Shown: positions 1 to 12,545 of the stretch, one piece after another
Numbering within the stretch: position 1 is the stretch's first letter
Layout of the letters: the number at the start of each line of letters is the position of its first letter
NCBI GenBank assembly: GCA_025617745.1
Contig: CM046853.1
Location: 62,009,024-62,073,023 of the forward strand
Reading direction: 5' to 3'
Source of the DNA: Heliocidaris erythrogramma
Lineage: Eukaryota; Echinodermata; Echinoidea; Camarodonta; Echinometridae
DNA: 64,000 bases
Translations under genes and position numbers: made by a program
Notes under the pieces: model-generated
The model's input: only the letters and a program-made list of their open reading frames with translations
What the model was told of the DNA's origin: nothing
Databases searched by the model: none

Positions 1-714
1 ACCGATCGCACGGAAGTTTCATCTCAAAATGGTCTCGGGGGTTGTGACAGTAGTAAAACTGATAGAACAGACGAATGTCATTCTGACACACCAGAAGAAA
101 AGGTGGAAAATACCCCAGAGACAATTCGTCGAAATATGAACCAGCAGCTTGACGCTGATGTGCCTTTGCAGCAGGGACTTGGTTCCTCTCAAGTTTTGGA
201 CATCAACTCTCCATCACCGAATTCTTTTGCAACTGAAACGAATTCCAGAGCATTTGAATCCACTTTGGGGACACAACGTAACGAATGTGATGGAATGGCC
301 ACTGATGCACAGCCATGTACGTCTTCTGTCATGTCACCGAAAGCCCCACAGAAAAAAGAAAATAATTTCAAGATGCGGAACCTAGTCAAGTTGGACAAAC
401 CTAAGATCCTTCGAGTTGGTCGAGGCGAACTGAAGTTAATGCGACTAATGCTGGCCATGTTCGGCCTTCTGTTGATATCATGGGTTCCGATTCTAACAGA
501 AATTTTTCGCCAGTTCGAGAGTACCAAGTCCTTACGTAATTTAATTTACTACGTTCATCTTATCCCCGTGTTCCCTTCCTTTGTACCTTACATCTACTTA
601 TGGAGCAATATTCATTTTCAGAAAGTGCTCATGAAACGCATTAGGGTTCTGTGCACAATCTGCTGTCGTTACACCAAGGCATCTGCAGAAAGACCAGAGA
701 CGACATTCTATTAG
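1..714 (+). CDS. Rhodopsin-class GPCR, 3' part (5' end outside window)
   Basis: The frame is open from the first base and ends at TAG 712-714, giving about 237 residues. The first ~140 residues are a polar, Ser/Asn/Glu-rich segment matching the third cytoplasmic loop of the GPCRs at 29,305-30,747 and 32,524-33,768. Then come a basic stretch, TM6 with a SWVP core (the CWxP position) and TM7 with VPYIY in place of NPxxY, a helix-8 segment starting SNIHFQKVL, a Cys-rich patch (CTICC) suited to palmitoylation, and the tail ETTFY. Tail and TM6-7 are nearly identical to the gene at 29,305. TM1-5 lie left of the window. It is on the opposite strand from its paralogues and has no intron in the visible part, as they have none. 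A possible polyadenylation signal, AATAAA, lies near 1,309. Function: plasma-membrane receptor, ligand unknown. Confidence 0.85.
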   Translation, partial: TDRTEVSSQNGLGGCDSSKTDRTDECHSDTPEEKVENTPETIRRNMNQQLDADVPLQQGLGSSQVLDINSPSPNSFATETNSRAFESTLGTQRNECDGMATDAQPCTSSVMSPKAPQKKENNFKMRNLVKLDKPKILRVGRGELKLMRLMLAMFGLLLISWVPILTEIFRQFESTKSLRNLIYYVHLIPVFPSFVPYIYLWSNIHFQKVLMKRIRVLCTICCRYTKASAERPETTFY

Positions 715-2069
715 CGAAAATTGTTTTAACGAACCAAACACATCTCAAATTCCCGCTTTATACAAAATGAAAAGGATAATTAGTGCGTACCCTTCGACGA
801 TGAAGCACAGTAGTGATTCCTGTAATGCTGAAAAGTTTTAAACTGATACTTTTAGTCGCTATTTTGTGACTCGATGTTCCGTTACCCTTCTCAATGTTCA
901 CAATATTTTTTTTCTCTGTGTTTTTTGCCATCTTGTTGCATTTGAAAGTAATTTTGTTAAAATGTCATCCGGATTTATGCATGAACTAATACATAATGAC
1001 GTCAGCTAAGCAGGTTATCGTTAAGAGTAACAGACCAGTACAAATGTCATGCCAACTTCTTAAACAAAATTTACTCTTTACCATCCGAAACCTTGCCAGA
1101 CCTTTACCTGACATAACAACAACTATTTGTAAGTCGGATTCTATCCACTCAGATGCTATCAGACATGGAAGAAGAAACGTTCATAAACCTGAAAACACAA
1201 TAACTTGTGGGTTGATTTTGGAGGATGAAAGACAGGGTGTGATGTTTGATTGACAGACCCCATCGATTTGTAATCACGAATATCGGAGAGGTAGCATCAC
1301 TCAAGTGTAAATAAAGGTTTATATGCATAGTTAACACAGTTATATTGGTATTGGCGGAAAATTAGAACCGAGGATTTAAACATGGAAACAGTAGCTATTT
1401 CAAAATGCTTGAACATATTGGACAGTTGTAGCCGAAAGCATGTTCGTTTACGTTGCATTGTAAAAAGACCTGCTTCTTTTGTATTTCTTTGCTTTTTCAG
1501 AGCGATATTACAGTGAAAAAAGTTAAGACTATAGGCGTAAGAGTCGTGGGGCGGCGGGATTTTACAATAACCAATATTGGGGAAGTGACGTAGTCTATTT
1601 GTAGCTTTTTCATATTTATGGTATTATATGAAATGATTGTATTTATTTACCAATAACAAGATACAATACATTATAATATTTACAATATTTACAGGAAAAC
1701 ATTATATAATTAGATCATGGCAAAAACAAACAAAAACAAAATGGTAATAAAATGGAACCAGAAAATAGCACAACTGCTAGTCAGGTCCGGCCCCAGGTTT
1801 AAGATTTGCTTATGAAAATGCAAGTTATCATTCGATATATCAGCATGTGATTTTAACTAATATGAACAATAGTTATCACATTAAACAATGTATAAATTTT
1901 TTTTAAAGCCCACTGATTTACGAAGCTAACTAAAATTCCATCAGTCTATATCTTATGTATTTGATGACGAAATTACATTTCACTCTTATAAAAAAAAATG
2001 TGTTGAAGGCTGAATTGTTGTTTAGGATTTGTTCATTTCACCACATTTCCCAAAGCTATGTATTAAGAT
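715..2069. other. Non-coding, 3' flank of the GPCR
   Basis: This is AT-rich DNA with no convincing coding region. The open frame at 996-1253 has no recognisable domain. The 3' UTR of the GPCR probably lies here, with an AATAAA word near 1,309. I see nothing else that is structured. Confidence 0.5.
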
Positions 2070-3469
2070 ATTTACGCGGGGGCATCTCGTTTTTCCGAAG
2101 GTTCGTTTTTCCGAAGGTTCGTATTTCCGAAACACTAATTTCCCATGCCTGGGGGTTCATAATTCCGAAAATGAAAAAGGGTTCGTAATTCCGAACATTT
2201 GTTGCATTATTCCGAAGGTTCGTTATTCCGAAGGTTCATTTATCCGAAGGTTCGTTTATCCGAAGGTTCATAATTCCGAAAATGAAATAGGGTTCATATT
2301 TCCGAAGGTTCGTATTTCCGAAAATGAAAAAGGGTTCATAATTCCGAAGGTTCGTATTGGTTTTAATTGCCATCTTCAAAAGGCGGATCTCTTGCGATTG
2401 ATTTTAACTTGCGATTGTTTCAAATAAATCGCTTCAACTCCTTATAAGGCGGGGCACTGGTTGATAAAAGCCATTAATTTAGGTCAGAATGTTTTCTTCT
2501 CCATGTGTAATTCCTTATTTCTATTTCTTACGATGAGGATTGTTTTACTCTCAATGTCTTTTAGTGTTTTGTAATTCGTTATGCTTGTAAAAGTTATTTC
2601 AAACTTCAGGTCAGCGGTTGTAACTGTTAAAAACGCGGACTGTGCAGTAAAATGAAGCAATTCATTAGAATCTGTACAAATTTATTATGCTGTAAGCAGC
2701 TGTATAAAATGAAAGATTTTCATCCATGTTTAGAAATGATGGTATTTTGGCAAAGTTAAAGAACATGTTCAAGGATTTTAATCTATTTATGCGGGATAGA
2801 TAGTTAGGATTATTCCCTGTATGATAATTATTTTAGCCCGACTGAAAGAAAACTTAACATTTTGATCCACTATTCTTCAAATTTGGTTGTATGTTGCTTT
2901 TAATCATTATCATTATATTCAATTAGCGATTGCACCTGACCTATATACTTACACATAATATGCCAGTATAAAGAGTTATTTTTATTCTTCAGATGCGGTG
3001 TGCTACATAGCAGTGGCTTTAACATTTTTGTTGTTGCTCACTTGTTATCTTTCTTTTCTCGAATTTTGTTTTCTTAAGAAGTAGCTGCTGCACGGCTTTT
3101 GTAAAGTTGTAAAGTGTTTGAAAACTATCTGCGTCATAGATCATTTCAGATATGCGGCAAACAAAATGCTGTATAGTTGTGTAAGCAAGGTCATTACTTA
3201 CAGCATACTATGCTGCATTTCATTCATTTACCTCTACAATTTAAGATTTTAATCTGTTTTAAGAAATGTTAATACTTTTTCAAGGTTATAAAACATGCTC
3301 AATGATTTCAGTCTGCCCTGCTGCATAAATTGTTTAAGATATTTTGCATTACAGTTTGGTTTTACTTTTGTTTCCTTTTATGATAATCATATCAGCCTGA
3401 TGATAAGACTCCTTCTTTAACTTGTTACGATCCATCTTTCTTCGGCTTTGGTGGTTTATGGTATCTATT

Positions 3470-3680
3470 CATTTATTTATTATTATTACTAGTATTATTT
3501 GTATTATTATTATTGTTATTATTATAATTATCATTATTATCATTATTAGTAGTAGTAGTATTATCTGTTTTATCATTTTTATTATTATTATTACTAATAT
3601 TATCAGTATTATAATTTTTATTATTGATAATATTATTGTTGTTGTTGTTATTAATGTTATTATTATTACAATTGTTATTA
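3470..3680 (+). repeat. (ATT)n microsatellite inside the foldback element
   Basis: Imperfect run of TTA/ATT triplets. The open frame at 3422-3796 is only the Ile/Val/Ser translation of this run and is not called as a gene. Confidence 0.8.
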
Positions 3681-3974
3681 TGAAGTGGACTACCCAGAAT
3701 TACGATGACGATGTCATTTTGGATGGAGTTATGCGACCAGACTTAGATATTGCACCGGTTACTCTACTATTGCTTCTTTTATTTCCCTTGTCATGATCGT
3801 ATAATTGGCCTATAGCCTATACGTATCAATAATATGCTTGTTATAATATGTTGTGCTACTTGCCAGGCTATTTATTAAACATAGCAGTGACTCCTTTATG
3901 AACTCTCTGTAATATTATGTTGTTGTTTTTATTGCTGTTGTTGTTTTGGGGACCGGAGGGGAGGGCTTGTAGAG

Positions 3975-4136
3975 TCATCTACAGAGCCATATTACAGACT
4001 TCGGCCAACTCGGTTTATTTGGGCACAACATGGCGTATATTCCTTTGTTTAGTGCTTGCCTAGCAAAGCAACAAGCGCCATATTGTTACCTACATGGAGC
4101 CGAGTTGGCCAAACTCTGTAATAGATGGCTCTGAGG
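3975..4136. repeat. Small inverted repeat (hairpin), ~160 bp
   Basis: The left arm, from AGAGCCATATTACAGA through TTCGGCCAACTCGG, is matched by the reverse complement of the right arm ending in TAATAGATGGCTCT. This is a MITE-like hairpin nested in the middle of the larger foldback element. No target duplication was identified. Confidence 0.6.
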
Positions 4137-4975
4137 GCTAGGGATGCAGGACGCCCCCACCTTATTTTTAGTATACACTTTTCATAGTATACTTTTTAAT
4201 CACAATTTATGTTCAATGTTGACGAAGTAATTACATCTTAAAGATAATAAAGTGTCAATGTTTCGCTCGCTGGAATCCAGCAGCGTGGTGCCCGAACATC
4301 CTTTTATTTTGGGAAGCGAGATGGTCGGCTATCCTAATGTGTGCATGGGCGGGAAGGTACTCAAAATGTTATCGTTGTTTGGATTATCTGGTAACAAAAT
4401 CATTATTCTATAGACAATATCTCCTTTTTCTTACTTGCTCATTAGCGCGTAAGATTTAGAAACGGAATAGTTTAGGACAGGGAACGCCCTTCATTAGGGC
4501 GAGTGAAGTGCCCAAATATTCCATATTCGGCAGCAGGGTTAAGTAATATTATTCATGGCTCATTATTACATGTTCTATATTTGTCTTTTGATGGCGAAAT
4601 TGCATTTCCATTACAATAAAAAAAAGGGTTTTATGTTTTTTTTCTAACTCGCTTCGCTCGCTTGCAAATTGTAGGAACGGGGAGTATGATATTCTGCCAA
4701 GAGGCATCAGCTCCCCCTTTCAAAAACATTACGTGGCCATTTTCTGCTTGTAAAGATCTACTTGGAACTTTGGTGTGTCTCATTTTCCAAAGCGGTATAT
4801 ACATTATATAAATAACTTCAAGCCAATTTCGTGGTAGCAAATTTAATCCGGAATCCGATCATTCACTTTCTGCAATACATCAGTATTTTAATCACCGAAG
4901 TAATATCATTTTATGAGAAATGAAACATGTATTCCTGAGGCGCTCGCTCACAAATATTGGTTATTATAATAGGAA

Positions 4976-5080
4976 CAATGATAATAATGATAATAATATT
5001 AATAATAATAACAATGATGATGATAATAACAATAATAATTATAATAATAATAATCATAATAATAATAATGATAATATTGA
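4976..5080 (+). repeat. (AAT)n microsatellite
   Basis: Run of AAT/ATA/GAT triplets just inside the right minisatellite arm. It produces the Asn/Asp-only open frame at 4920-5165, which is rejected as a gene. Confidence 0.8.
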
Positions 5081-5985
5081 TAGGACTTACGATAGTATAA
5101 TGGCTATTTCTATATCTTTACACTTGGCCGTCTTTCCCCTCCTCCCTATCCGAAATACGGATTGACGCCGTATTCTCTGAATTTACAACCTTTTTTCATT
5201 TTCGGAAATACGAACCCTTTTTCATTTTCGGAAATACGAACCCTTTTTTATTTTCGGAAATACGAACCCTATTTCATTTTCGGAAATACGAACCCTTTTT
5301 CATTTTCGGAAATACGAACCCTTTTTCATTTTCGGAAATACGAACCCTATTTCATTTTCGGAAATACGAACCCTTTTTCATTTTCGGAAATACGAACCCT
5401 TTTTCATTTTCGGAAATACGAACCTTCGGAATTATGAACCCTATTTCATTTTCGGAAAAAAGAACCTTCGGAAAAACGAACCTTCGGAAAAACGAACCTT
5501 CGGAATAACGAACCTTCGGAATTATGAACCTTCGGATAAACGAACCTTCGGAAATACGAACCTTCGGAAAAACGACATGTAACCATTTACGCATGATGTG
5601 GCTACCAGTCTAGATCATCACTGCAAAATTTTATGAGATTCACCGAGTTTTAATGTTTTATGAATACATTTGGATTTATCTCCTTTCGGAATGAAATATC
5701 GAAAAAAACCCGGTCTTTAATACAAGAAAGAGAAATTCATTAAGCATGTAAAAAAATATCACCACATAAACATCTGAAAAGATGTAGAATATACTCTGCT
5801 AGCAATATTAATTGGTATAGGTTTTTAAAGGTGTATAAGAACACAATCGACTAAGGTTTCATTCCAAAAGGGTTAATTCCATGGAAATTAAAATTGTAAA
5901 AATTTCTTTAAAAATGAGATTCACTGCTTTAGATTTTCAAAAACAATACTGAAGTAATCTAAGAAAATAGCCCTACCTTATATGC

Positions 5986-7050
5986 AGTGCGTTCCAGAGA
6001 GAACGAAACCGAGATTTATCGGTGTTTAATCATATCTTTATCACAATTATGATTAATAAATGATACATAATTATTTGTAAAGCTTGGATCTCTTCTTTCA
6101 TCTGATGCCATTCATAATTATGATACATATTTCACGCATGAGTGAATAAAGACAATATGAAGCAGGGCTTCCAAAAAGTTGTTGGCCAACGATATCTGAA
6201 TTTCAAAGAGATAATCACATTTCTAGAAAGTTCATTTTCTGCCCTTTCATATGACACCTCAATCGGGGAAAAATGAGCCTGGGCTGACAAACCTCTATTG
6301 GTGTAAAGTGTTGCTTGCATTTCCATGATTTATTAACCGAATCCGTTTGCACTGGCTGCCTGTCCTACCAATAAACAAACAAGACAAAAGACTTCATGGA
6401 TGGCTCATCGTCAACAAAATGGAGTGGTGAGCACAAAATGAGAAAAGCTGATTGGATTGATAGTGATCTGGGCTAGGGGTGGTGATGGGGATGAGGGGGG
6501 GGGGGGGAGGGGCGGGGGGGGGGGGGTAAAGATGAGGAGGAGGAGGGAAGGGAAGGGGTATCAACACGAAATTTTAATCCATACGTGAAATCTCCGCATC
6601 CATTCATGCGAAAATTCGGTCAGGTGTAAAAAAAAAAACAAAAAAAAAACACAGTACTTTAATTTAAGATATCTCTGTCATCGCTTGCTCACTTTTCCCG
6701 ATTGAGGTGTCATAATTATGAATGGGCAGAAAATGAACTTTCTAGAAATGTGATTATCTCTTTGAAATTCAGATACCGTTGGACAAACGACTTGTTTTCA
6801 TAATTATGAATGGACAGAAAATGAACTTTCTAGAAATGTGATTATCTCTTTGAAATTCAGATACCGTTGGCCAAACGACTTTTTGGTAGCCCTGCTTCAA
6901 ATTGTCTTTATTCACTCGTGCTTGAAGTATGTATCATATGAATGGCATCAAATTAAAGAAGAGGATCCAAGCTTTACAAATATGTGTCATTTATGAATCA
7001 TAACTGTGATTAAGATATGATTAAACATCGATAAATCTCTGGGACGCACA
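5986..7050. repeat. Long inverted repeat, ~290-350 bp arms
   Basis: The left arm (about 5986-6270) reappears in reverse complement at about 6700-7048, including words such as TCTAGAAAGTTCATTTTCTG and the segment with AAGCTTGGATC. The right arm contains an extra direct duplication of ~88 bp (6711-6798 and 6799-6886). The loop (6270-6695) holds a poly-G tract near 6,497-6,527. No transposase frame is present. The open frame at 6132-6326 lies in the left arm and is not a gene. Confidence 0.7.
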
Positions 7051-7238
7051 CACTTAATATGGATTTAGTTCCTGTGGGAAAGAAAATCTTCAGTTGTCAA
7101 TATATAATAGCTTGTGTAAAAAATGAATATTATGAATATTGCGTTTACCGGGGATGTGACCTGCATCACAATGGTAGTTTGTAATATTTATGATCATATA
7201 ATGTTTCCGGGCTCACGATAAGGCTTTTTTTCTTCTTC

Positions 7239-7276
<38 letters not shown>

Positions 7277-9654
7277 AAAAGTCGATGTTCATAATTATTT
7301 TAGGATGATTATTTGGAGGAATTTACCGATTATATCACACATACTGTCATATTCGTATTATGTGTATAGTGGTAGCAAACGTTTTAATGGCAGATATAAC
7401 CTTTCATTCTATTTTCTCATAACTGTATTTTATTGAATAACACTAGGAAGAAGATACAATGATAAATGATGATGATAAGCACAATGACATTGATTGAAAT
7501 TGATGGTAAGGTTAAACATGAAAATATCATGTTATCATCAAATAGGATGGTTAGAGCATACTATTGTTGTTTCAAATGAAAATTCAATGGAGAGGGCATG
7601 ATCGTGAAAGAAAAAAATAGTAATAAATATTTTACATGTATGAACAGCGTGTATAGAACTAAATCAGTCTATGTTATTGTCCATCATTATTAATAGTTAA
7701 TTCATTCCAAAACAAGATTGTATGCTTCTATTCCTATGAGTGTTTTCGAGAAAAAATGGCGTGGAGACCGTGAAACAGAAAAGAAATACTAGTAATACCC
7801 GATTTGCGCAAAATTTCTTTTTCAAAAATAACCTGAACAATAATAAACCTTTCAGTGAAACCAATGAACCTTAACTGCCACTCTTAAAATTGAAAAGACT
7901 ATGTCAAGAAAGTACCTCACTTACTTTATTGGAAGCCCATTTCTCATTGACTTATCGAGCCTCATAACAAATATTGACAAATTCAGGATTTATATTTCCC
8001 ACTAAATGGATGTCGCTAGGATTTCATCTGATTCCATTATTTATCTAATCGAATACTGACAAGCGTTTTCGAGGCATTGGGCGGAATACATAAAACTAGC
8101 ATTATAGTTTATCTAGATTTTTGCTTGGTGTTTCACATTTTGAAGGAACCATGGAAAGCCGATTTCATTATTAACATTTGCAATTTCAGTGTGTTTGGTT
8201 CATTACCCAAGAAGAAAGTTATACCTGCACAGTTCTCTCTACTGCATAATTTATGTAATTTGGTAATTGATTATGAACAGGTAATAATAACTAATTTTCA
8301 ATCACGCAGAGTCTTTTCAATGTCGCCAACCGAAAACGATTGAACAGAGATAACGATCATAATCATAAGCTGAATTAATGTAAAAATGAAAACAGAGCTC
8401 TGGAGAAGGATAAAGAGATGGGAGATAGAGATCTATAGGGAGGGAAAAAGACAGAGAGGGAGAGAGAGAGAGAGAGAGAGAGAGACGGTGGGAAGAGAAA
8501 GAGAGATAGAGAGGGGAGTAGAGATATGAGAGAAAGAGAAAGAGAGAGCTGAGGAAAGAGAAATGTGTGGGGGAGTGTGCGTATTAGTGTGGGTGTGTGT
8601 GAGAGAGAGGGTGTGTGTGTGTGTGTGTGTGTGTTTGTGAGAGAGAGAGAGAGAGAGGGTGAGAGAAGAGACGGGTGAGGGTAGAGAGAGAGAGAGGGAG
8701 AGAGAGTGAGAGAGAGTCAAACAGTGGTCTAACAGTGCGCCTCCAAAAGCTGTTCGCTGGGATATCCTTACTTTTTGAAGATCATATTTCCCTCTCCCGA
8801 TATTTTTGTCCCAAAGCATAGAGATGCCTTGATACAACCATTGGTGTCAAAGTGACGCAAAATGTCACTACGACACGTGATGGAGAACTATTTCTGGCCG
8901 AACAAACTGATTTCTGTCGCTCAAATTAACGGAATGGAACATAGAACTCAAGTTTAAAAAACATATTAAATACACATGACATCATTCCACACGACTTGTA
9001 TAGCACTCCCAACACACTAAGTCTTGTCGCCGGAGTTTATATCTGGCCATAAAGCTAAGATATGTATTTGGGGTGTTTTTAAACTCAAAGTTTATGTAGC
9101 TCGATAATTTTATCTTAAATTTACCCATCACAATAATATTAATGCCAGAAATTAGTTCATTCAGCCGAAAATAGTATACTCATTATGTGTCGTTGTGACA
9201 TTATGCGTCATTATGACATTACTTTCATAGCCGTCACTGATTCGCATTGGTTTGATAATTAGCAGTTTTTTAATTGTTTAATTAATAATTAAAGACATTG
9301 TAAAGGTGCATTTCATTTCATTACTATCTGCTTTGTGGTGAGATTTTTGAAAATCAGTAATGAAATTCATCGAATTATTAACTGGTTGTACTGAGCTTCA
9401 TAGGGGAATGGTTTTACTAAAGTTATGATTATGATTTGTATTATGAATATGACTATGATAGTGACTGATCATTATTATCATTATTATCATTATTATTATT
9501 ATTGTTATCATTATTATGATTTTGATTATGATTACATATGATTATGACTATGATTATGATTGATTATCGTTATGATTGTGATCATGATTATGAGAATAGT
9601 GATTAAGTCAACTCATAATATATTTTTCATCCATTGAATAATCAATCAATAAAG
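7051..9654. other. Non-coding, with (TA)n and (GA)n/(GT)n microsatellites
   Basis: No supported gene. There is a (TA)n run at about 7243-7272 and a long purine-rich GA/GT low-complexity block at about 8450-8720. That block yields a spurious Ser/Leu/His-Thr frame on the - strand. ATT/ATC triplet runs occur around 9470-9560. The rest is featureless AT-rich DNA. Confidence 0.6.
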
Positions 9655-9841
9655 AACACGATAAAAACTACTTTCGAAAAATCAACTGAAGGCAATTTCA
9701 ATAGCCCTGTCTATCACCTTTAGAAATGTGCGAACATTACAATCGCCTATTACGTAATCCGAACCTGATTTCTATGGGCAGTACAATAGGCCTTTGAAAT
9801 TGCCCTTGAGTTTATTTTTCGAAAGTAGTTTTGATCGTGTT
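9655..9841. mobile_element. Short MITE-like inverted repeat, 187 bp
   Basis: The ends read AACACGATAAAAACTACTTT and, in reverse complement, AACACGATCAAAACTACTTT, continuing through TCGAAAAAT and GGCAATTTC for ~50 bp each. A single related arm recurs near 20,433-20,490 inside another palindrome, so this is a family. Confidence 0.65.
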
Positions 9842-11165
9842 AAAGGTAATTCATATACTTACTGATATCCCATTTATACCCCCAGTCCTGCCCAAGTCAC
9901 ACCAACGAGACAAAAACAGATCGAACAAAAAAGGTACATTACCCCGAATGGCCATGAAGAATTAGGTGTGGAGTCGATTTGGTGGTGTGACTGAGGTATT
10001 AAACTGTGCTTTAAAAAGCACAGTTTGCTGGTTGTGAAAATGATAAGCCAGTTCGTAATTTTGCACATGTGCAGATTAAGGTCATTTGTACCGAGTACAA
10101 TTGACCTTTATACGCTTTTCTAGTGTCCGCACGATGGTCCGCACCACGATATGCGCACTCAGTATTCAGTGACAGTGACAATGACAATGACAATGTATTT
10201 TTTTATTTTCTTATGTAACCCTTATTCGGGCATTGAAGAAAATCAAGCAAGTTACATATTACAAGTATACATTGAAAATCAAAGAAAAAAAGTTCAATGA
10301 AACAAAATTGTTTTGCTGAAAATTATACAAAAATAGAGAAATAGGCATATCAAAATTGAATGATATTGTAAATTACAAAAAGTTTACATGTGATTTTGTA
10401 ATTATAGTGAATTATAAATTTAAATAATAATGATAATAATAATAATAATAATAATAATTACACATATGTAAAAAAAACAAAAAACGCGTTCATCATAAAC
10501 AAATGCGCGTGCGCGTACAAATTGGGGTCATTTCAGGGTCATTATTTTGTAGCATGTAGTAATTACGAAATGGCTTTTTGTCATGATAAAAGGTGCTTTA
10601 CAATTCAATGTTGCAAGAACGATAGCCCGGATCATATGAAATCGAAATCATGTCAGAATGTAATTGACAGCAAGACAATCACAAAGAAAAACACAGGGAG
10701 TAAAATGTATTTTTTTAAAGTTTTATTTGTAGACTGTATACGTGCATGTCTGTAATTGCAACACAAACGATTTTCGAAAACAAATGCGACACACATCGAA
10801 AAAAAGAGGCTGAAATTTTCTACTACCTTTTCCTTTTCAAGCCATTTAAGATGAATTAAGACATAATTCAACCATTCTCGTGCTCGCTCGAAATATCAAT
10901 GGTACATTTCATAAACTCAAGGAGAGTATAAATTATTATTCAGGCAAGTGAAAAGAAAGGACATTTTATAAGCAATCACCCGATCAATGGACTACGTATC
11001 AGACCAGTTTAGCGGAAAGTAGAACTCTGATGATTTTAAATATTGGCTTAATACTTATTATTGCATAGATGGCATAAATTAAACAAGGTTATCCAAATTC
11101 AACGCTTGGAAACATTTGAAGTAATGATTATTATCAATTATAAAACGGTAAAATACAGCCCCCGA
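9842..11165. other. Non-coding AT-rich stretch
   Basis: No supported gene. It contains an ATA/AAT microsatellite at about 10,423-10,460 and several short open frames without any recognisable domain or signal. Confidence 0.5.
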
Positions 11166-11169
11166 TATA

Positions 11170-11830
11170 GCAGCTGAAGAGCTCCTCGAACGCTGCTGAG
11201 ATATGTGACGACACACCATGGACCAGTCCTGTCTAAGCAGACGATGTCCCATAACATCTTACACATCTTTCAGAGCCTATTTTGTCATCTCCTCTTCACT
11301 TATTTCTCTTCCTTCACTAGCGTCAGTCTTAATGTTAGTCTGTTGCCTCACTCTTAACTTCGTGTACGGTATTATTTTGATGAAAAATGCAGCGTTAAAA
11401 AAATAAAGGAATCAGTCACTTGTAAACAAAATAACACGCCATTGTATTTTCAGCTGCTTGCACCGGGGCATGTTCGGCGTTTCAAGAGGGAACGAATACC
11501 ATCCCGCTATTATTCGGAGGGCTTTTCAATTTGAAAGTGGGGTTTATTTCATTGATCATTGACCCTTCTCCTGTGTATTTACAATCAAACGGTTTTAGCT
11601 ATCAGAATCCGTTTCACTTTCCCTTTATAATGGTGTGAAATAAGGTCATGTTTAAATACATCAAACTCTTTATAATTTGATAAATAATTGCATTGCAATT
11701 ACGTTCATTCATTATAGGACGTCGTCTGCTTAAGCAGGATCGATCCCGAGTGTGACGACATCAAAACATCGCTATATTTCTGGCGAATCCTCGGATATTC
11801 CAGATGCTGAGAAGAGCTTTTATTTGTGTT
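11170..11830. repeat. Degenerate foldback, CTTAAGCAGACGACGTCC arms
   Basis: The left part (about 11,190-11,250, containing TGACGACACACC and TCTAAGCAGACGATGTCC) matches the reverse complement of the right part (about 11,716-11,822, containing GGACGTCGTCTGCTTAAGCA and GTGACGACATC), with GAGCTC/GAGCTT near both ends. The arms are diverged, so this looks like an old element. Confidence 0.45.
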
Positions 11831-12154
11831 GTTTTTATAATCATCAGATACGCAGTTGACATAAAACTTATACGATTGCCATCTGTAAGCTTCCCAATTT
11901 CTAGTGATACATTAATTGCCATATTTGTGATTTTCTTTGAATATCTACTTTAAAGAAGTTCACAGACGTGAATAATGGTTTATTGATACACTACTCTTGC
12001 GTTTGCCTCTATAAAAATACATATTAATCGTATAATTAAGTAGACCATTCAGAATGTCGTTTAATCGTGCGATACAGGAAGTATACAGTCACGCAGTTGA
12101 ATAAAAAAGCATTATGAATATATCGTTGAAGTAGAATACCATAATAATGTGTAT

Positions 12155-12545
12155 GATGCGGGGACCTAAAGCTACGCACTTTGTTTCCAGCGGCTTAAAA
12201 TTCACTTTTTCATTGATTAATGCGAATTTCTTTCATATATCTTGGTTCTAAAATTACGACGGACAAATATCAATAACATTAATTTTCATGTCGGTACCCA
12301 TGTCGAATTTGGTCAAAAAAATGAAAGGGTCCCAAAGCTACGCACACGTAATAAAAGAATGCAAATCTTGATTTTGAAGCTGACTAATTCAAATTTAACC
12401 CCGATTTCCAAATAATGATAATATCACAAAATAAAGGAAAATTACTCATTCTTTTTGCCAAACGTATGATAATCTCGCTGCTCAGTACACGCGTATTTGC
12501 GGTTGCGTAGCTTTAGGACTTGCGTAGCTTTAGGATGCTGAGCAT
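12155..12545. repeat. Foldback with CCTAAAGCTACGCA words
   Basis: The word CC(T/C)AAAGCTACGCA occurs in forward orientation near 12,165 and 12,332 and in reverse near 12,505 and 12,521, marking the ends and interior of a ~390-bp inverted repeat. There is no coding content. A degenerate (AATC)n run follows at about 12,600-12,640. Confidence 0.5.

Larger units (their letters stand above)
2078..5584. mobile_element. TU-like foldback transposon with minisatellite arms
   Basis: The 8-bp word ATTTACGC occurs at 2070-2077 and again at 5585-5592, directly outside two inverted arrays. The left arm (about 2087-2355) repeats TTCCGAAGGTTCG in one orientation and the right arm (about 5195-5576) is its reverse complement. 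The outer ends match as inverted repeats once the right end is reverse-complemented (gggggcatctcgtttttcc against ggttacatgtcgtttttcc). The right arm has seven 16-bp units (CGAACCTTCGGAAAAA and variants) at its outer side and 26-bp units (CGGAAATACGAACCCTTTTTCATTTT type) at its inner side. The 2.8-kb middle carries no transposase frame. Known background: sea urchin TU elements have long inverted repeats whose outer part is short tandem repeats. The family assignment is inferred from that architecture. Confidence 0.7.

Noticed and set aside
3422..5165. Open frames rich in Ile/Val or Asn/Asp
   Set aside because: They are translations of ATT/AAT triplet microsatellites with no domain.
5195..5576. 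Regular 26-bp spaced repeats resembling a CRISPR array
   Set aside because: The units are contiguous with no unique spacers, the DNA is animal, and the mirrored array at 2.1 kb plus the target duplication explain it as transposon arms.
8433..8837. 134-residue - strand frame of Ser/Leu/His-Thr repeats
   Set aside because: It is the GA/GT microsatellite read as protein; no other coding sign.
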